Origin: Phialophora verrucosa
Lineage: Eukaryota; Ascomycota; Eurotiomycetes; Chaetothyriales; Herpotrichiellaceae
Reading direction: 5' to 3'
Assembly: GCA_002099365.1 (NCBI GenBank)
Contig: MSED01000013.1
Coordinates: 1,240,001-1,304,000 of the forward strand
Length of the DNA: 64,000 bases
Position 1 is the stretch's first letter, and every line of letters starts with the position of its first letter. The position numbers were made by a program, and so were the translations under genes. The notes beneath the pieces were generated by a model, which was given only the letters and a program-made list of their open reading frames with translations, did not search any database and was not told where the DNA came from. Below, piece by piece: positions 52,652 through 62,901 of the stretch.

Positions 52652-53893
52652 ATGTCTGTCAGCCGCCTCCCCGACGATACCCTCGTCTACACTTCCCCCG
52701 ACGGCGCCATCTACTTCGCTAGCGGTGACAACGCAAACTGCACTGTCTCGGCCTGCCCGATCGAATTGAGTGTCTATGGGTACAGACCATCGATTGCCGC
52801 GAGCAGCACTCTCATCGCTTTATACGCAATCTGCATGGGCATTCAAGCTGTACTTGGCTTCCGCTACAAGAAGTGGGGATTTATGAGCGCCATGATGCTC
52901 GGCTGCCTCGATGAAATCCTCGGGTACGTTGGGCGGATCATGTACTGGCAGAATCCATGGGCTGAAACTGGATTCATCATGCAAATTGGCACGTTGTCGT
53001 CCACCGGATTCGTCGCCAGCGGTCACTAACAGGGTTTCCTTCAGTGCTGATCACAATCGGACCCGTCTTCTTCTCCGCCGCCATCTATGTGCTGTTGGCT
53101 CAAATGTTAGCCTTCTCCCTTCCTCCCTTACCTCTCCCTCAAGGGAGCGTACAATGCCTGACCCAGCTAACACGCCTCACAGTGTCGAGTACATCTGCGT
53201 CAAACACTCCCGCTTCGCCCCAAAGTACTTCTACTGGATCTTCATCCCCTGCGACATCCTGTCCCTGATCCTCCAAGCTGCCGGCGGCGCCATGTCCTCG
53301 ACCTCCAACGGAGGATCCCAAGCTGGCGTGGATATTGCCTTGGCGGGTCTGGCCCTACAAGTCATCACCCTCGTGGCCTTTGCCGCGCTCTGCGTCGACT
53401 ATGCGGTCCGCAGCCGCTCCGTGTGGATGGCCGTCCGCTGGCCCACACAATTCGTCCTCTTCTGCGCCTTCCTGGCCGCGGCGACGGTCCTGATCCTCCT
53501 CCGATGCTGTTATCGGGTCTATGAGCTCAGCGAGGGATATTCGCGGGACAGCGAGGCACTGCGAGACCAGCCCCTCTTCATTGCCCTCGAGTCAGTGTGA
53601 GTACATAGTCAAACTTTGCTTTTTCCATCCCTCCCTCCCTCCCTCCTGATTTATCTCGTTGGACTGGGTGGTTTTCCTCGCGCGCGCAAGCACGGGCCAG
53701 TTACTGACACTCTCTCGATGCGCGCAGCATGGTCGTCCTTTCGGCTTACTGCCTGATCATCGCACATCCCGGCTTCGTCTTCAAAACTGGTGGCGAGCAC
53801 CTCACCTCCGATGATTGGGTCGCCGAGAAAGGTCTGAAGCCCGAGAGCAATTCCTCCGAGCCTTCCCCGGACAACGGGGTCGCGACGGTGTAA
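52652..53893 (+). CDS. RTA1-family membrane protein (lipid-translocating exporter-like)
   Basis: RTA1-like proteins are seven-helix fungal membrane proteins linked to resistance to toxic lipids and sterol-active compounds. Four exons (52652-52988, 53045-53105, 53183-53596 and 53728-53893) give 325 residues. The first intron fits only with a GC donor (GCACGT) and a TTCAG acceptor, joining GFIMQI to VLITIGPVFFSAAIYVLLAQ. The third, 131 bp, contains a CCCT repeat. Family blocks are GYRPSIAASSTLIALYAICM, DEILGYVGRIMYWQNPW, YFYWIFIPCDILSLILQAAG and CCYRVYELSEGYSRDSEA. The N-terminus is extracellular with an NCT glycosylation site. The tail is acidic. It converges with a Zn2Cys6 gene. Confidence 0.93.
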
Positions 53894-54436
53894 GAGAGAA
53901 AAGCTTGATCTTAGCTATTTGCGTATGAGGTACGGCGGGTCGAGAAGCTTGGCGTTGTGTTACAATACTTTGTGTCTAGTTGTGTTGGACGGAACTGCAC
54001 GCGCCATCCATCTACATTGGCGGGCTCATTCTCGGGAAAAAGTGAGGATATCTCGCTTGGATATTAGCTGGCTGGCAGGACAAACGGGAGAATAATATTC
54101 ATGTGTTTTCAAGGCTACGTGTGTTGTCTTCAGCTTACTTTCCTTGGATGTATTCATTCGAGACGTATGGCCTGCCTGTCTGGCTGTTTACCCACAACCG
54201 ACTCATCCTGATCGCCTGATCTAGTCTACTCTGCCTATACAGCTAGAGACACACTCGGAGGAACGCTAACATTTATCTATCTCGGGATAGCTCGGCGCGG
54301 TATAGGATTTTTGCATATCATTCAATTCAGTTCAACTCAATTCAATTCAGTTCACTTCTCTCCAGTTCACGTTGGTCTAGTGTATTTCAGAGCCAAACCA
54401 ACTCAACTCGGATCAATACCGCGCCGCGACTGACAC
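53894..54436. other. Intergenic region between convergent genes
   Basis: About 540 bp of shared 3' region. It contains the ttcaattcagttcaactcaa repeat described separately. No gene is supported. Confidence 0.45.
54319..54353 (+). repeat. Short tandem TTCAATTCAG / TTCAACTCAA repeat
   Basis: Ten-base units TTCAATTCAG, TTCAACTCAA and TTCAATTCAG follow each other directly, with a further partial copy TTCAC. It is noncoding and sits in the 3' region between convergent genes. Confidence 0.85.
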
Positions 54437-56089
54437 TCAACGCTCAGCCTCTTGGACGATCCCCGGCAAAACGGCCCTTCCCGCATCCCGCACGCCCTTC
54501 GCGAGCCGGAACTGGCCCCGCGACGCAACGGCCTCGAACAACGCCCGTACTTGCGCCGCCTCGGCCGGACGATGCCGCATCTCCCATCTCAGGACGTTGA
54601 GCGGATATATGATGCGCGGGCGTAGGTGTTCCGCCCGCACCGAGCAGCAGAGGTGCAAATGCCGCAGGAGTTGCTGGGCCAGTCGTAGTCGGCGAGCTGG
54701 GGCGATGAACCGCGCGAGCTGCGCGAAGAGGTCGTTGCGACGCGAGAAGTGGTGGTTCGGGGCCCGGCCGTCATTGTGATCGTGGTGGCTACAGTGTTGC
54801 TGGAGCAGCGCGGTGGCGAACATGGAGAACGTCAGATCGAGGGCGAGGAGGATGGCGAAGCTGATGGCGTGGGGGCCGGTCTCGGCGTAGTCGTGGTCGC
54901 GGTCGAGTTGGATGTCTTGAGGTAGGTGGTGGTGACTCTGAACCGGTGTGGAGTTCGTGTCGTGCGATGCTTGGGTTCTCTTCGCTAACAGTTCGGTGAG
55001 AAGGTCCTCGAGGCCGACATAGCACGCTAGTGCTTGCTCGAGGATGTCGAGGACGTCTTGCTGCGTGGAGGCGGGACGGTTCTGCCGTTGATGTTGCTGA
55101 GAAGAGTGTGATATTGACATGGAGGTCGCTTCGCTCTTCTGCATCATGTTGGCCAGCGCGAACCCATAGTCGAACAGTCTCTGGTCGAGACCCTTCGAGA
55201 CGCCCGCCCACGGCACGGTCAGCCATTCAGGCTCGCCGAGGAAGGAGGCCGTGCTCCGCATGAGCGACACGACCATGACGTTGTAGCGCATGGATTCGAG
55301 GACTGATCGGGAGACGGGGTCGCAGTGCCGTTGTACACCTCGGATATGGATGATGCGCGCTATCCCCAGGACGTGGTTCTGCCACGCGGCCATGTCCCCG
55401 GACGTGGACTCTAACGACTCGTACAAGACCATGCACCGTGCAGCCACGAGGGTGTCATCACTGTGGGCAAGAATAGGATCATGCAGGGCGCGCTGCATCA
55501 GGCGCAGGCTTTGGCCGTAGATCTGTTGGCCCCTGATGACCAAGGCTTGTTCATCCTTCAGCCTCCCCAGACGGATGTAGGCAAGGGAGAGCAACGCCTG
55601 GTTGAGCAAATTCGCAGATGCAGATGCAGCTGCGGTGGCAGCCGTCGCAATGCTGATTGATCGATAGAGCCACACGGGCTCGGTTGGACCTGGGTATCTA
55701 GACGCGCTTGCGGAGTAGAGCTCCCAGAACGAGGCAATCAGTTGCGTTTCATTGGCCTGACGGGGCGAAGGGGTGAGGTTCAGCGGCGTCTTCGCATGTT
55801 GGATGCCCGATGCAGGTGCAACGCTAGCTGTCCGGGTCCTGACTTCTTCCAGTCGCTGTCTCTTCTGGAGCCCCTGCTGGCCGCGATTGATGAAGACGGA
55901 ATACCGGTCGTAACCTTCGCATTGTCGACCGGACGAAACGCAACGTCGGCAGTGCGGCTTCTCGAGATCGCACTGGGATATATTAGAGCGCTTGTTCCCT
56001 GTGCATCTCCGGGACTACGACCTGCCTACCTTGACTTTTCTCCTCCTGCACGTGTTGCAGCCCTGCGATTTCCCTGGAACCCCGACCAT
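54437..56089 (-). CDS. Zn2Cys6 fungal transcription factor
   Basis: Three exons: 56030-56089, then 55972 down to 55844 or 55823, then 54437-55756. This gives 502 or 509 residues depending on which of two in-frame donors (GTCAGG or GTTGCA) is used for intron 2. The first splice joins GCNTCRRRKVK to CDLEKPHCRRCVSSGRQCEG, giving Cys at 11, 14, 21, 28, 31 and 38. A typical post-cluster segment follows (YDRYSVFINRGQQGLQKRQR). The long C-terminal part is the helical fungal-specific domain (NLLNQALLSLAYIRLGRLKD, ARCMVLYESLESTSGDMAAW, GVQRHCDPVSRSVLES, LFEAVASRGQFRLAKGVRDA). Gln/His-rich loops are present. It could regulate the convergent RTA1-family gene, but position alone is weak evidence. Confidence 0.9.
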
Positions 56090-56983
56090 TGCTTGCTTGT
56101 CTCACGAAGGATCGCACATTTCAGGACCGGAGTGTCCATATTTGTTTGTTTGGCCGTCTGTCATTCAGAGCCAACTGAGCAACGCTGACCGGATGAGGCT
56201 TCTTCCCCTGCGGTTCAGAGCATGCGTCGTGGCACGCCTGAGGTCTGAGAAATGTTTAACGACGGGATGGCACAGATTGGTAGGTGATCCAAAGCAGCAA
56301 AAGCTTGTCTGGACTCACGCGCCTAACTTGAAGCAGGTGCCAAGCTGCGAGACATGCGAAGTGAGAGTCTAGAATGCGTGTTCCGCACGTAAGTACGCAT
56401 CAGGCTGTAGTAGGAACTAAGTTAAGATGCCTCGTGTGCAGTTGTGCTTCTCGTTTTGATGGTCACCGAGATGTCCTTTTGAACTTGCCCATTCGCAGCT
56501 AGACTTCAAGAGGACGCGTCGACAGAAAGACTAATCCAGCCCTGGGCACGTTCACAAGGAGAGGGCAGTGAAGGCGGCACCTTGCGCATCATCATCATCA
56601 TCCTCGTTGTCGTCGTTATTATCACGGTTCATGAAAATGAAGTGACGGCTAAGTGAAGCCCCAGTCAACCCAGTCAACTCCCCAGTGACTCCCCAGTAAT
56701 TTCCCCCCAAAAGGTGACGTAACTGGGCAACCCCACCATTACTACGGCGGCAGTGAGGAGTCTTCCTCGTCAGTACGATCGGCCTGGTTGCCATTGCGGC
56801 TGCCTGCTCGGGCAACAAGTAGGCAGAACGCAGTACACAGATTACGTACTCGTACCTTGAGGTAGGCATGGGGCGCTCTGCTGCCTAGACATCCCAGGCA
56901 CAGTCCTCTCATTGTACACTGTCTTATGTAGGAAGTATTGTACTGCATCAACACTCATATGAGCTAGGTGTGAACGCTCAAGC
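56090..56983. other. Divergent intergenic region
   Basis: About 890 bp between two divergent genes. Near 56660-56710 a short tandem element built on cccagtcaac / ccccagtgact / ccccagtaat occurs. No gene is supported. Confidence 0.4.
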
Positions 56984-58225
56984 ATGTCTTCTATTCGCTT
57001 TTTTGACTCGACCCCTCATATCGTCCGCTATGGCATGCAGAACGAGCGCGAGGGCAAGTCCTGGATGGTCTTCTGGCGCAACGCCGTGCGTTTCCACGTC
57101 TCGGTTTCGCGGGAGGACGTCGATGACACTCCGTTTGGAACGAAATGGCTGGAGCTTAACAAGGAGGGCCGGCCCAGAGTCGAAGGCATGAAGGTTTGGA
57201 TTGAGCGATGGAACGCGCTGTGTGATTGCATCATCAGCCAGTGCATGCCTGTGCTGCAAGAACTGGCTCCTCCGTCCCGGCAATGGAAGACACTCGAGGA
57301 TCATTTACGCACGCCAGCGTATGAATTGAAAATGGTGGCAGATCAGAAGACCGGCGACGCGGTGGCGACGATCACGAGTGGCCCGGTCGAGAAGCCGTCC
57401 TACGAACACCATCTGCTGCCATTCTCTGACTTTACGTCGTTACCAGCGGACCTCCCTCGGTACCGAGCGCAAGATCTGGTCGTTCTTGGGCAGGAGAAGG
57501 ATTGGCGCCATCCGCCGGCCAAGGTGCAGACACATAATGGCGAGGTGTTATATTTTATGTCCTGCAACAAACCGTCGAGGAACATGAGCAAGGGTGGTGA
57601 GGTCTCAAACGCGTCACTGAAGAATATCAATGCGTACTTCTTACTGCATTCAAAGTCAGCAGATCCTGTAGATGGACGCATTCCAAAGCTTCTGGGTGTT
57701 GTGGTCAGCGACGCGGGTGCGGATCCTGAATGCCCGGACGCAGAGACCGATCTATTGGCAACCACCCAACCATCGGGTGGTGAGGCGAAGAAAGAGCCGC
57801 TGGTGGCCGGCATCCCTCTGACCTATGTGTCGAAAGCGAAGACGTGGGCAGTTGTGGAGAAACTCTTCGCGGACCACACGACTTCCGCTGAGTTCCGGGA
57901 ATGCAAGGAGAAATGGAGAGGGCAGATAGCTTCTGCAGTTCAACTTCTGCATGAACGCGGTATCGCCATTGGCGGTCGCTTGGACTCGGACAATCCGTGG
58001 TTCTACATCAACCAGTACACTGTCTACATCGCACCGATTGAGACTGAAGAGAATGCCGATCATATAGATCGAGCGACCCTCCTAGCCGCCGACGCTTGGT
58101 TGATGCTGGGGGCAGATTGCACAACGCTTTCCAATGGGGATCAACAGCAAGAACAGGACAAGCAGGAGTTTGAGGAGCAGAAGGCGACAGATTGGAAGGC
58201 GGTGGACAAGTTGTTCCAGTCATGA
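56984..58225 (+). CDS. Uncharacterised protein, possibly kinase-derived
   Basis: This is a single exon of 413 residues starting MSSIRFFDSTPHIVRYGMQN. The composition and length show a real gene, but I do not recognise the N-terminal two thirds. The segment SAVQLLHERGIAIGG followed by NPWFYINQYTVYIAPIETEE resembles the catalytic-loop region of fungal small-kinase-like proteins (helix, xLHxxGIxxxD, NxxF/hydrophobic strand). The catalytic HxD, Asn and DFG residues are not present. It may therefore be a degenerate kinase fold. This is inference from pattern only. The C-terminus is a Gln/Glu-rich helix (QQQEQDKQEFEEQKATD). No neighbour suggests a role. Confidence 0.7.
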   Translation: MSSIRFFDSTPHIVRYGMQNEREGKSWMVFWRNAVRFHVSVSREDVDDTPFGTKWLELNKEGRPRVEGMKVWIERWNALCDCIISQCMPVLQELAPPSRQWKTLEDHLRTPAYELKMVADQKTGDAVATITSGPVEKPSYEHHLLPFSDFTSLPADLPRYRAQDLVVLGQEKDWRHPPAKVQTHNGEVLYFMSCNKPSRNMSKGGEVSNASLKNINAYFLLHSKSADPVDGRIPKLLGVVVSDAGADPECPDAETDLLATTQPSGGEAKKEPLVAGIPLTYVSKAKTWAVVEKLFADHTTSAEFRECKEKWRGQIASAVQLLHERGIAIGGRLDSDNPWFYINQYTVYIAPIETEENADHIDRATLLAADAWLMLGADCTTLSNGDQQQEQDKQEFEEQKATDWKAVDKLFQS

Positions 58226-59808
58226 ACCCCAGTTCGGGTTGGTGTGGGAAGGCTTTGAGAGAAAGGTGCAGCTGCCTGCAGGCCGTACCGTGCGCTTAAG
58301 CATAGGCATCGCTTCTTTCCATGACAAGCGAGGTATGAGCAATTCTTGACATTTGCGAGTTTTGTCGCAATTCTAGCTGCCGTCATGGAGTTCGTGGGCT
58401 TAAGGCCTACTTTTCAATCATACCTCACACAAGTACCGTGCCACCAGAAGAGCAGAAAATGTCAAACAAGAGATGTTGCAGCGACGTACCCGGCACCGTG
58501 AGCAACGGATACTCCTGCAGCATGCCGGTCTAGTCGACGACATCTGTGTCGTGAACATTCGGCGGCGGAAAAGTATCAAGTTCCGTGATCCAACGACGTT
58601 GGTAAGCGTCTCTGGGATTCTGTAATCAAGGCTCGAGGTGTTGATCAAATCCCTCAGGCGCATGTCAGTAGCCGCTCATTTTCAATCTCGACGGGGGAAT
58701 GACTTACCAACGGTCGCTCACCGGCAGCAGTATGCAGAAGCACTCAAGATCGCTCCTTTGCTTCCATCTACTTCTCTCTCACTATTGCCGTCGCAATATT
58801 TGTCAAGAGCTGAAGCTTGGACGCCGAACCGCATGTTAGCTTCACATCTCAACCGAATGCAGAGCGAAATGAGAAGTTGATTGACGCATACGTGATGTGC
58901 GAAGGAGGACAACCAGGGCGATGATGTCAAAGCTCATCCTGAATGGAAATTTATGCATCCGGTACCGAACAGCTCAAGGCTGGAGCTTCTCTGGCGTCTT
59001 TGATCTCGTCGACCTCTCCATCGCCAGTTCCCTGCAACGTCGTCGTAGATGCTGCATCCTACCAATTGACGTAGGCTGCATCTGTTTCAAGCAACCTACG
59101 TGCTACATCGAGCTTCGGCAAGAGACGACAAGCATCGAGTCATGCGGGGCCGGAATGGCCTTGTTCCTGGATCAGCGCCCTACCGAGCCGACTTCCGAGG
59201 CTGCCAGGTTATGCGGACTTTTTCCTGGTGCGAGTACTCGTACTCCGTACGCCTCGAATGGATCTCCAGATTGGTTGAAGCGCAGGCCTCGTGGTTCAGA
59301 TTCCTCCGTTGATCGACTGGCGAGGATGGTAAGGCCGCCGACTGTACCCTGCCGCCGTTATGCGGCCTGTGCCCTTTCTCTCCAAGACGGAACACATTCT
59401 CCGATCGCCAATCCCAATAAAGCAAGCATAATGATACTCTCTGCCGCGTGCTGCTGTTAGAGGAACTCTCCTCGAGGTACCTACGTTGTCATGTCTATTG
59501 ACCGCGAATAAGAATGACCTACAGCTGGATGCACTTGACAACTTAGTGCAAGTTGGCGTGCAAAAATTCCTGGCTGTAGAAATGCTGGCTGCCAGGATTT
59601 TACTCGCAGCGAATTCGGCGCCTTCAGACCTGGACAAAGGCACACGGATTGTGCATCGAGGACATGGAGCATTGCGGTATAAATGTGATCCTCCGTGGTT
59701 TGAAATACTCTCCTCTTCAACTCCTGTCCCGGAAATCACCAGCTACGAGATACGGTTGACAGAACCTTGAAGAATCTTCACCTCCGCTGTGCAAGATAAG
59801 GAGCGATA
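58226..59808. other. Intergenic region
   Basis: About 1.6 kb. A 187-codon frame at 58897-59460 and an antisense 147-codon frame overlap each other and have no domain or protein-like composition. No gene is supported. Confidence 0.4.
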
Positions 59809-61921
59809 ATGCGGGCCATCTCGTGGCTTTATTTTGCCTTGGTCTCCTCTGGTAATACTGCGAGCCCAGGGCTTTTCGTCCGCTGACAAGTTCTCAGTCA
59901 ATATCAGGGGAGGCTTAGCAGTTTCATATGAAAGCTACGCCCCTGTCTATGTCGAATGTCCGAGCAAAGAGCAATGGATCCGTCCTGCCACAGGGTTGTC
60001 TTCTCAAGAGGCCGCCTGGGTTCAGGGACGGAAGTCTGTCGTGCTGAATGCCTTCACTGCCTATCTGCAAAGATTGAACATTACCGATCTCGATGTCCCT
60101 GCCCTGGTCAACGCAATGAAAAGTCACAACAACTCAGGTGTGCCCATAATCTCAATGGCCATCAGCGGAGGCGGTTGGCTATCAGCAAACACGGGGGTGG
60201 GGGTCTTACGGGCCTTTGATTCCCGGTTTCCGGACGCGCTCGATCAGCGAACTGGCGGACTCTTACAGAGCATGACATATATCGCAGGCCTGTCCGGCGG
60301 TGCATGGCCTGGAATTTCACTTGCCACTTATAATAATCCGTCTATCAATGACCTTGTTGCAGACTGGCACCCAGAAATCGACCGGTTGTTCAATCCACCA
60401 AACAACTCAATCTATGCGGCGAACTCTACATCCCTCATCACAGACATCCTGGCGAAGCGAAAGGCAGGGTTCAACGTCAGTGTGCCAGATTATCTCGGCC
60501 GAGCCTTCGCCTACGAATTCACGCCACCTCCACATGGAGGAATCAACGTTACGCTTTCTGGGATTCGCAACCTGAGCAACTTCCAGAACTTCTCAATGCC
60601 GATGCCCATCTTCCAAGCAACTCGACTGACGGATGATGATATCAGATTTTATGATGTTGAGGTCCCTTACTCGAACAGCAGTATAGTACGCTGTTCCCCC
60701 ACTCATATCCAGTGGAAGCGCTAATGTAATGCTCTAGTTTGAGATGACTCCCTTCGAGTTTGGCTCTTGGACGAGCTCTGCCGGTTCAGCCACTGGGTTT
60801 ACGCCGACAGAGTACATTGGCACTCGCCTTGTCAATGGCACAGCTGTCAATGGCTCTGCATGTGTCATGGGGTACGATAGCGCTAGGTAGGTCTGACGCT
60901 TGCAGCCTTCCAGCAGTGCTGACTGTGGCTAGTTTTGTCCTCAGTATCTCTGCAGGGGCCTTCAATTTCTGGTATATCGCCGCCAAGTCCAACGGAACTC
61001 TGGCCCATTTTCCGAAACGTTCAACCCTGACAGCGGGAAAGCACCACTCGCGGAGCAAACGTGATGTTATATTTCCTGTGGAGGTCGATGGCCTGCTTGA
61101 AGCGTTTGAACAGTACTTCAACTTGTCTCTCTCAGAAGCCATGTATGCGGCAGTGCCCAACCCGTTCGCAGGCGTACCTTATACGGGTAGCGTCAAGGGA
61201 AGCGAGCCGGCAAGCCTTGTCCTTGCGGACGGCTCAGAAGACGGTCAAGCCATCCCGTTCTGGCCACTCATCCAATCCGCAAGGAAGTCTGACTTCATGT
61301 GAGTTCTACGTCCGGTCACTGTCTGCAGCAATTGCTAAGCTTGACTCCTGTAGTGTGTCTTGGGACAGCGATGGCGACCAAGAACCTGTCGAATGGGATA
61401 ACGGCACTAGCCTTTACAACACCTTTATCCAGGCGCGTCGACACGGGCTCCCATTCCCAGAGATACCTCCGCCAGCGACCTTCATCAAGCGGAACTATAC
61501 TCTGAGACCGACGTTCTTCGGCTGCAACGTCGAATACACCACGACGCGCGACCTATCGAGTCCGATGGTAATGCACCTCGCCAATGCGCCGTATAGCGCG
61601 TACACAAACTACTCGTGGTTTAAGAACTCCTTTACGCCAGTGCAGATGCAGGAGATCTTGGTGAACTCGATGGATATTGTCACACAAGGAAATGGGACCC
61701 TCGACCCTTACTTCGCCCAATGTATCGGTTGTGCGGCTATCGACCGAACTTTGAGCAAGGCTGGCATAGCCCGTCCAGCGCAATGTGAAGACTGCTTGCA
61801 ACGATACTGCTGGGATGGGACCTACGAAGACGAGGCAAACATCCCGGCTGTCAATCCGAGTCTGATTCTGGATCCCGGCATGAGCTACGCAGAATGGAAC
61901 CGAACCCACGGATGGGACTGA
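59809..61921 (+). CDS. Secreted lysophospholipase / phospholipase B
   Basis: This enzyme removes acyl chains from phospholipids and lysophospholipids at the cell surface or outside the cell. Five exons (59809-59851, 59898-60685, 60738-60886, 60933-61298 and 61354-61921; introns 46-55 bp) give 637 residues. Exon 1 supplies the signal peptide start MRAISWLYFALVSS. The family N-terminus follows as LAVSYESYAPVYVECP. The oxyanion motif is ISMAISGGGWLSANTGVG. The nucleophile serine lies in YIAGLSGGAW, where GLSGG is the cPLA2-type elbow. The catalytic-Asp region is VSWDSDGDQEP, and FFGCNVEYTTT plus the Cys-rich end (CIGCAAIDRTL, CEDCLQRYCWDG) are conserved features. Many NxS/T sites suggest heavy glycosylation. 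The short C-terminus shows no clear GPI signal. Confidence 0.93.
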
Positions 61922-62901
61922 AGCGTATGGACCATATGTCCGCCTTGATGTGCTGCCGTCAAGCGCTCTACAGTTTCCACCGCGAAGTGCCGTAGGGTGA
62001 CCTGCCTCCAGGAGCTTCAGGAATGTGCCGAAGCTAGACGCATCTGATGTTAATACTATTGAAACTGAACTCGAACCATTGAAGCCACTACGACATCGAA
62101 TGAAAGGCCAAGCTGAGTCTCTACTCTAGAAAGTTGTAAAGGACCTACTTCGATGTCGATTGAATCTCATTTTCCCCTGAGCCCTACTCGGCAGCATTGC
62201 GCAAACAGCGTCAAAGACCCCGAAAAAGATCTGATAGGTTGTCCTTCTATTCCACCGGGTTTCACGACCAGCTTGCTCAAGTCCTGTATTCGACCTCTAG
62301 TCCCTCAGTCTGGGTCTCAGTTCGGTTGTCGCAAATTCCCATTCGGGTCGTCAAAGAATAACACTGCATTACTTTGCGGGGTGACAATGTTTGGAGGGCC
62401 TTCTGCCTCACATTATATTGACTTTGGCGTCCCCAAACACCCTTTTTGTGCTCGTTTCTTTTCCTTTCCCGGTTTGTGACGTCCCCAATCTATCCCAGCC
62501 AGGTAATGCAATGAAAAAATGTACCTGTTTCAAAGACCGCCAGGTTATCGTCTCTTGCCCAACTAAGTTCATGAGTGCAAGCCAAGTACAAAGTGTCCGG
62601 ACTCCAAACCGCCGGTCGTCCATCCACCTGCTCTCTCATCGGGAATAGGCGATTTTGTGTCGATCTATTGCGAGGAAAATGGTGCAAGGCAAGAAGATAC
62701 ATGTACGGTCGGAGTACTCCTGGTTGCGATGCACTACCGCCATCACGTCGAGGACGGAGATGGTTTGGCGTCAAGCAGCCAAGTTGAGCAAGATGCGCAC
62801 CGATCCCCGGCAGGGAGGCAGGCAAACCGACTTCTAAGACTTTTCAGTTTCATGTATTACATTTTCATTTGTCATGTTACATTTTTCAAATAATCGTCTT
62901 T
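61922..62901. other. Intergenic region between convergent genes
   Basis: About 980 bp with short frames only. Nothing is supported. Confidence 0.4.

Noticed and set aside
52044..52769. 241-codon plus-strand frame overlapping the RTA1-family start
   Set aside because: It is in a different frame from the well-supported RTA1 exons and is Pro/Ser-rich without any domain.
54437..55756. Suspected frameshift between the zinc cluster and the main body of the third regulator
   Set aside because: An ordinary intron with an in-phase CAG acceptor at 55757-55759 explains the frame change.
58897..59460. 187-codon plus-strand frame
   Set aside because: It overlaps antisense frames of similar length and has no recognisable features.
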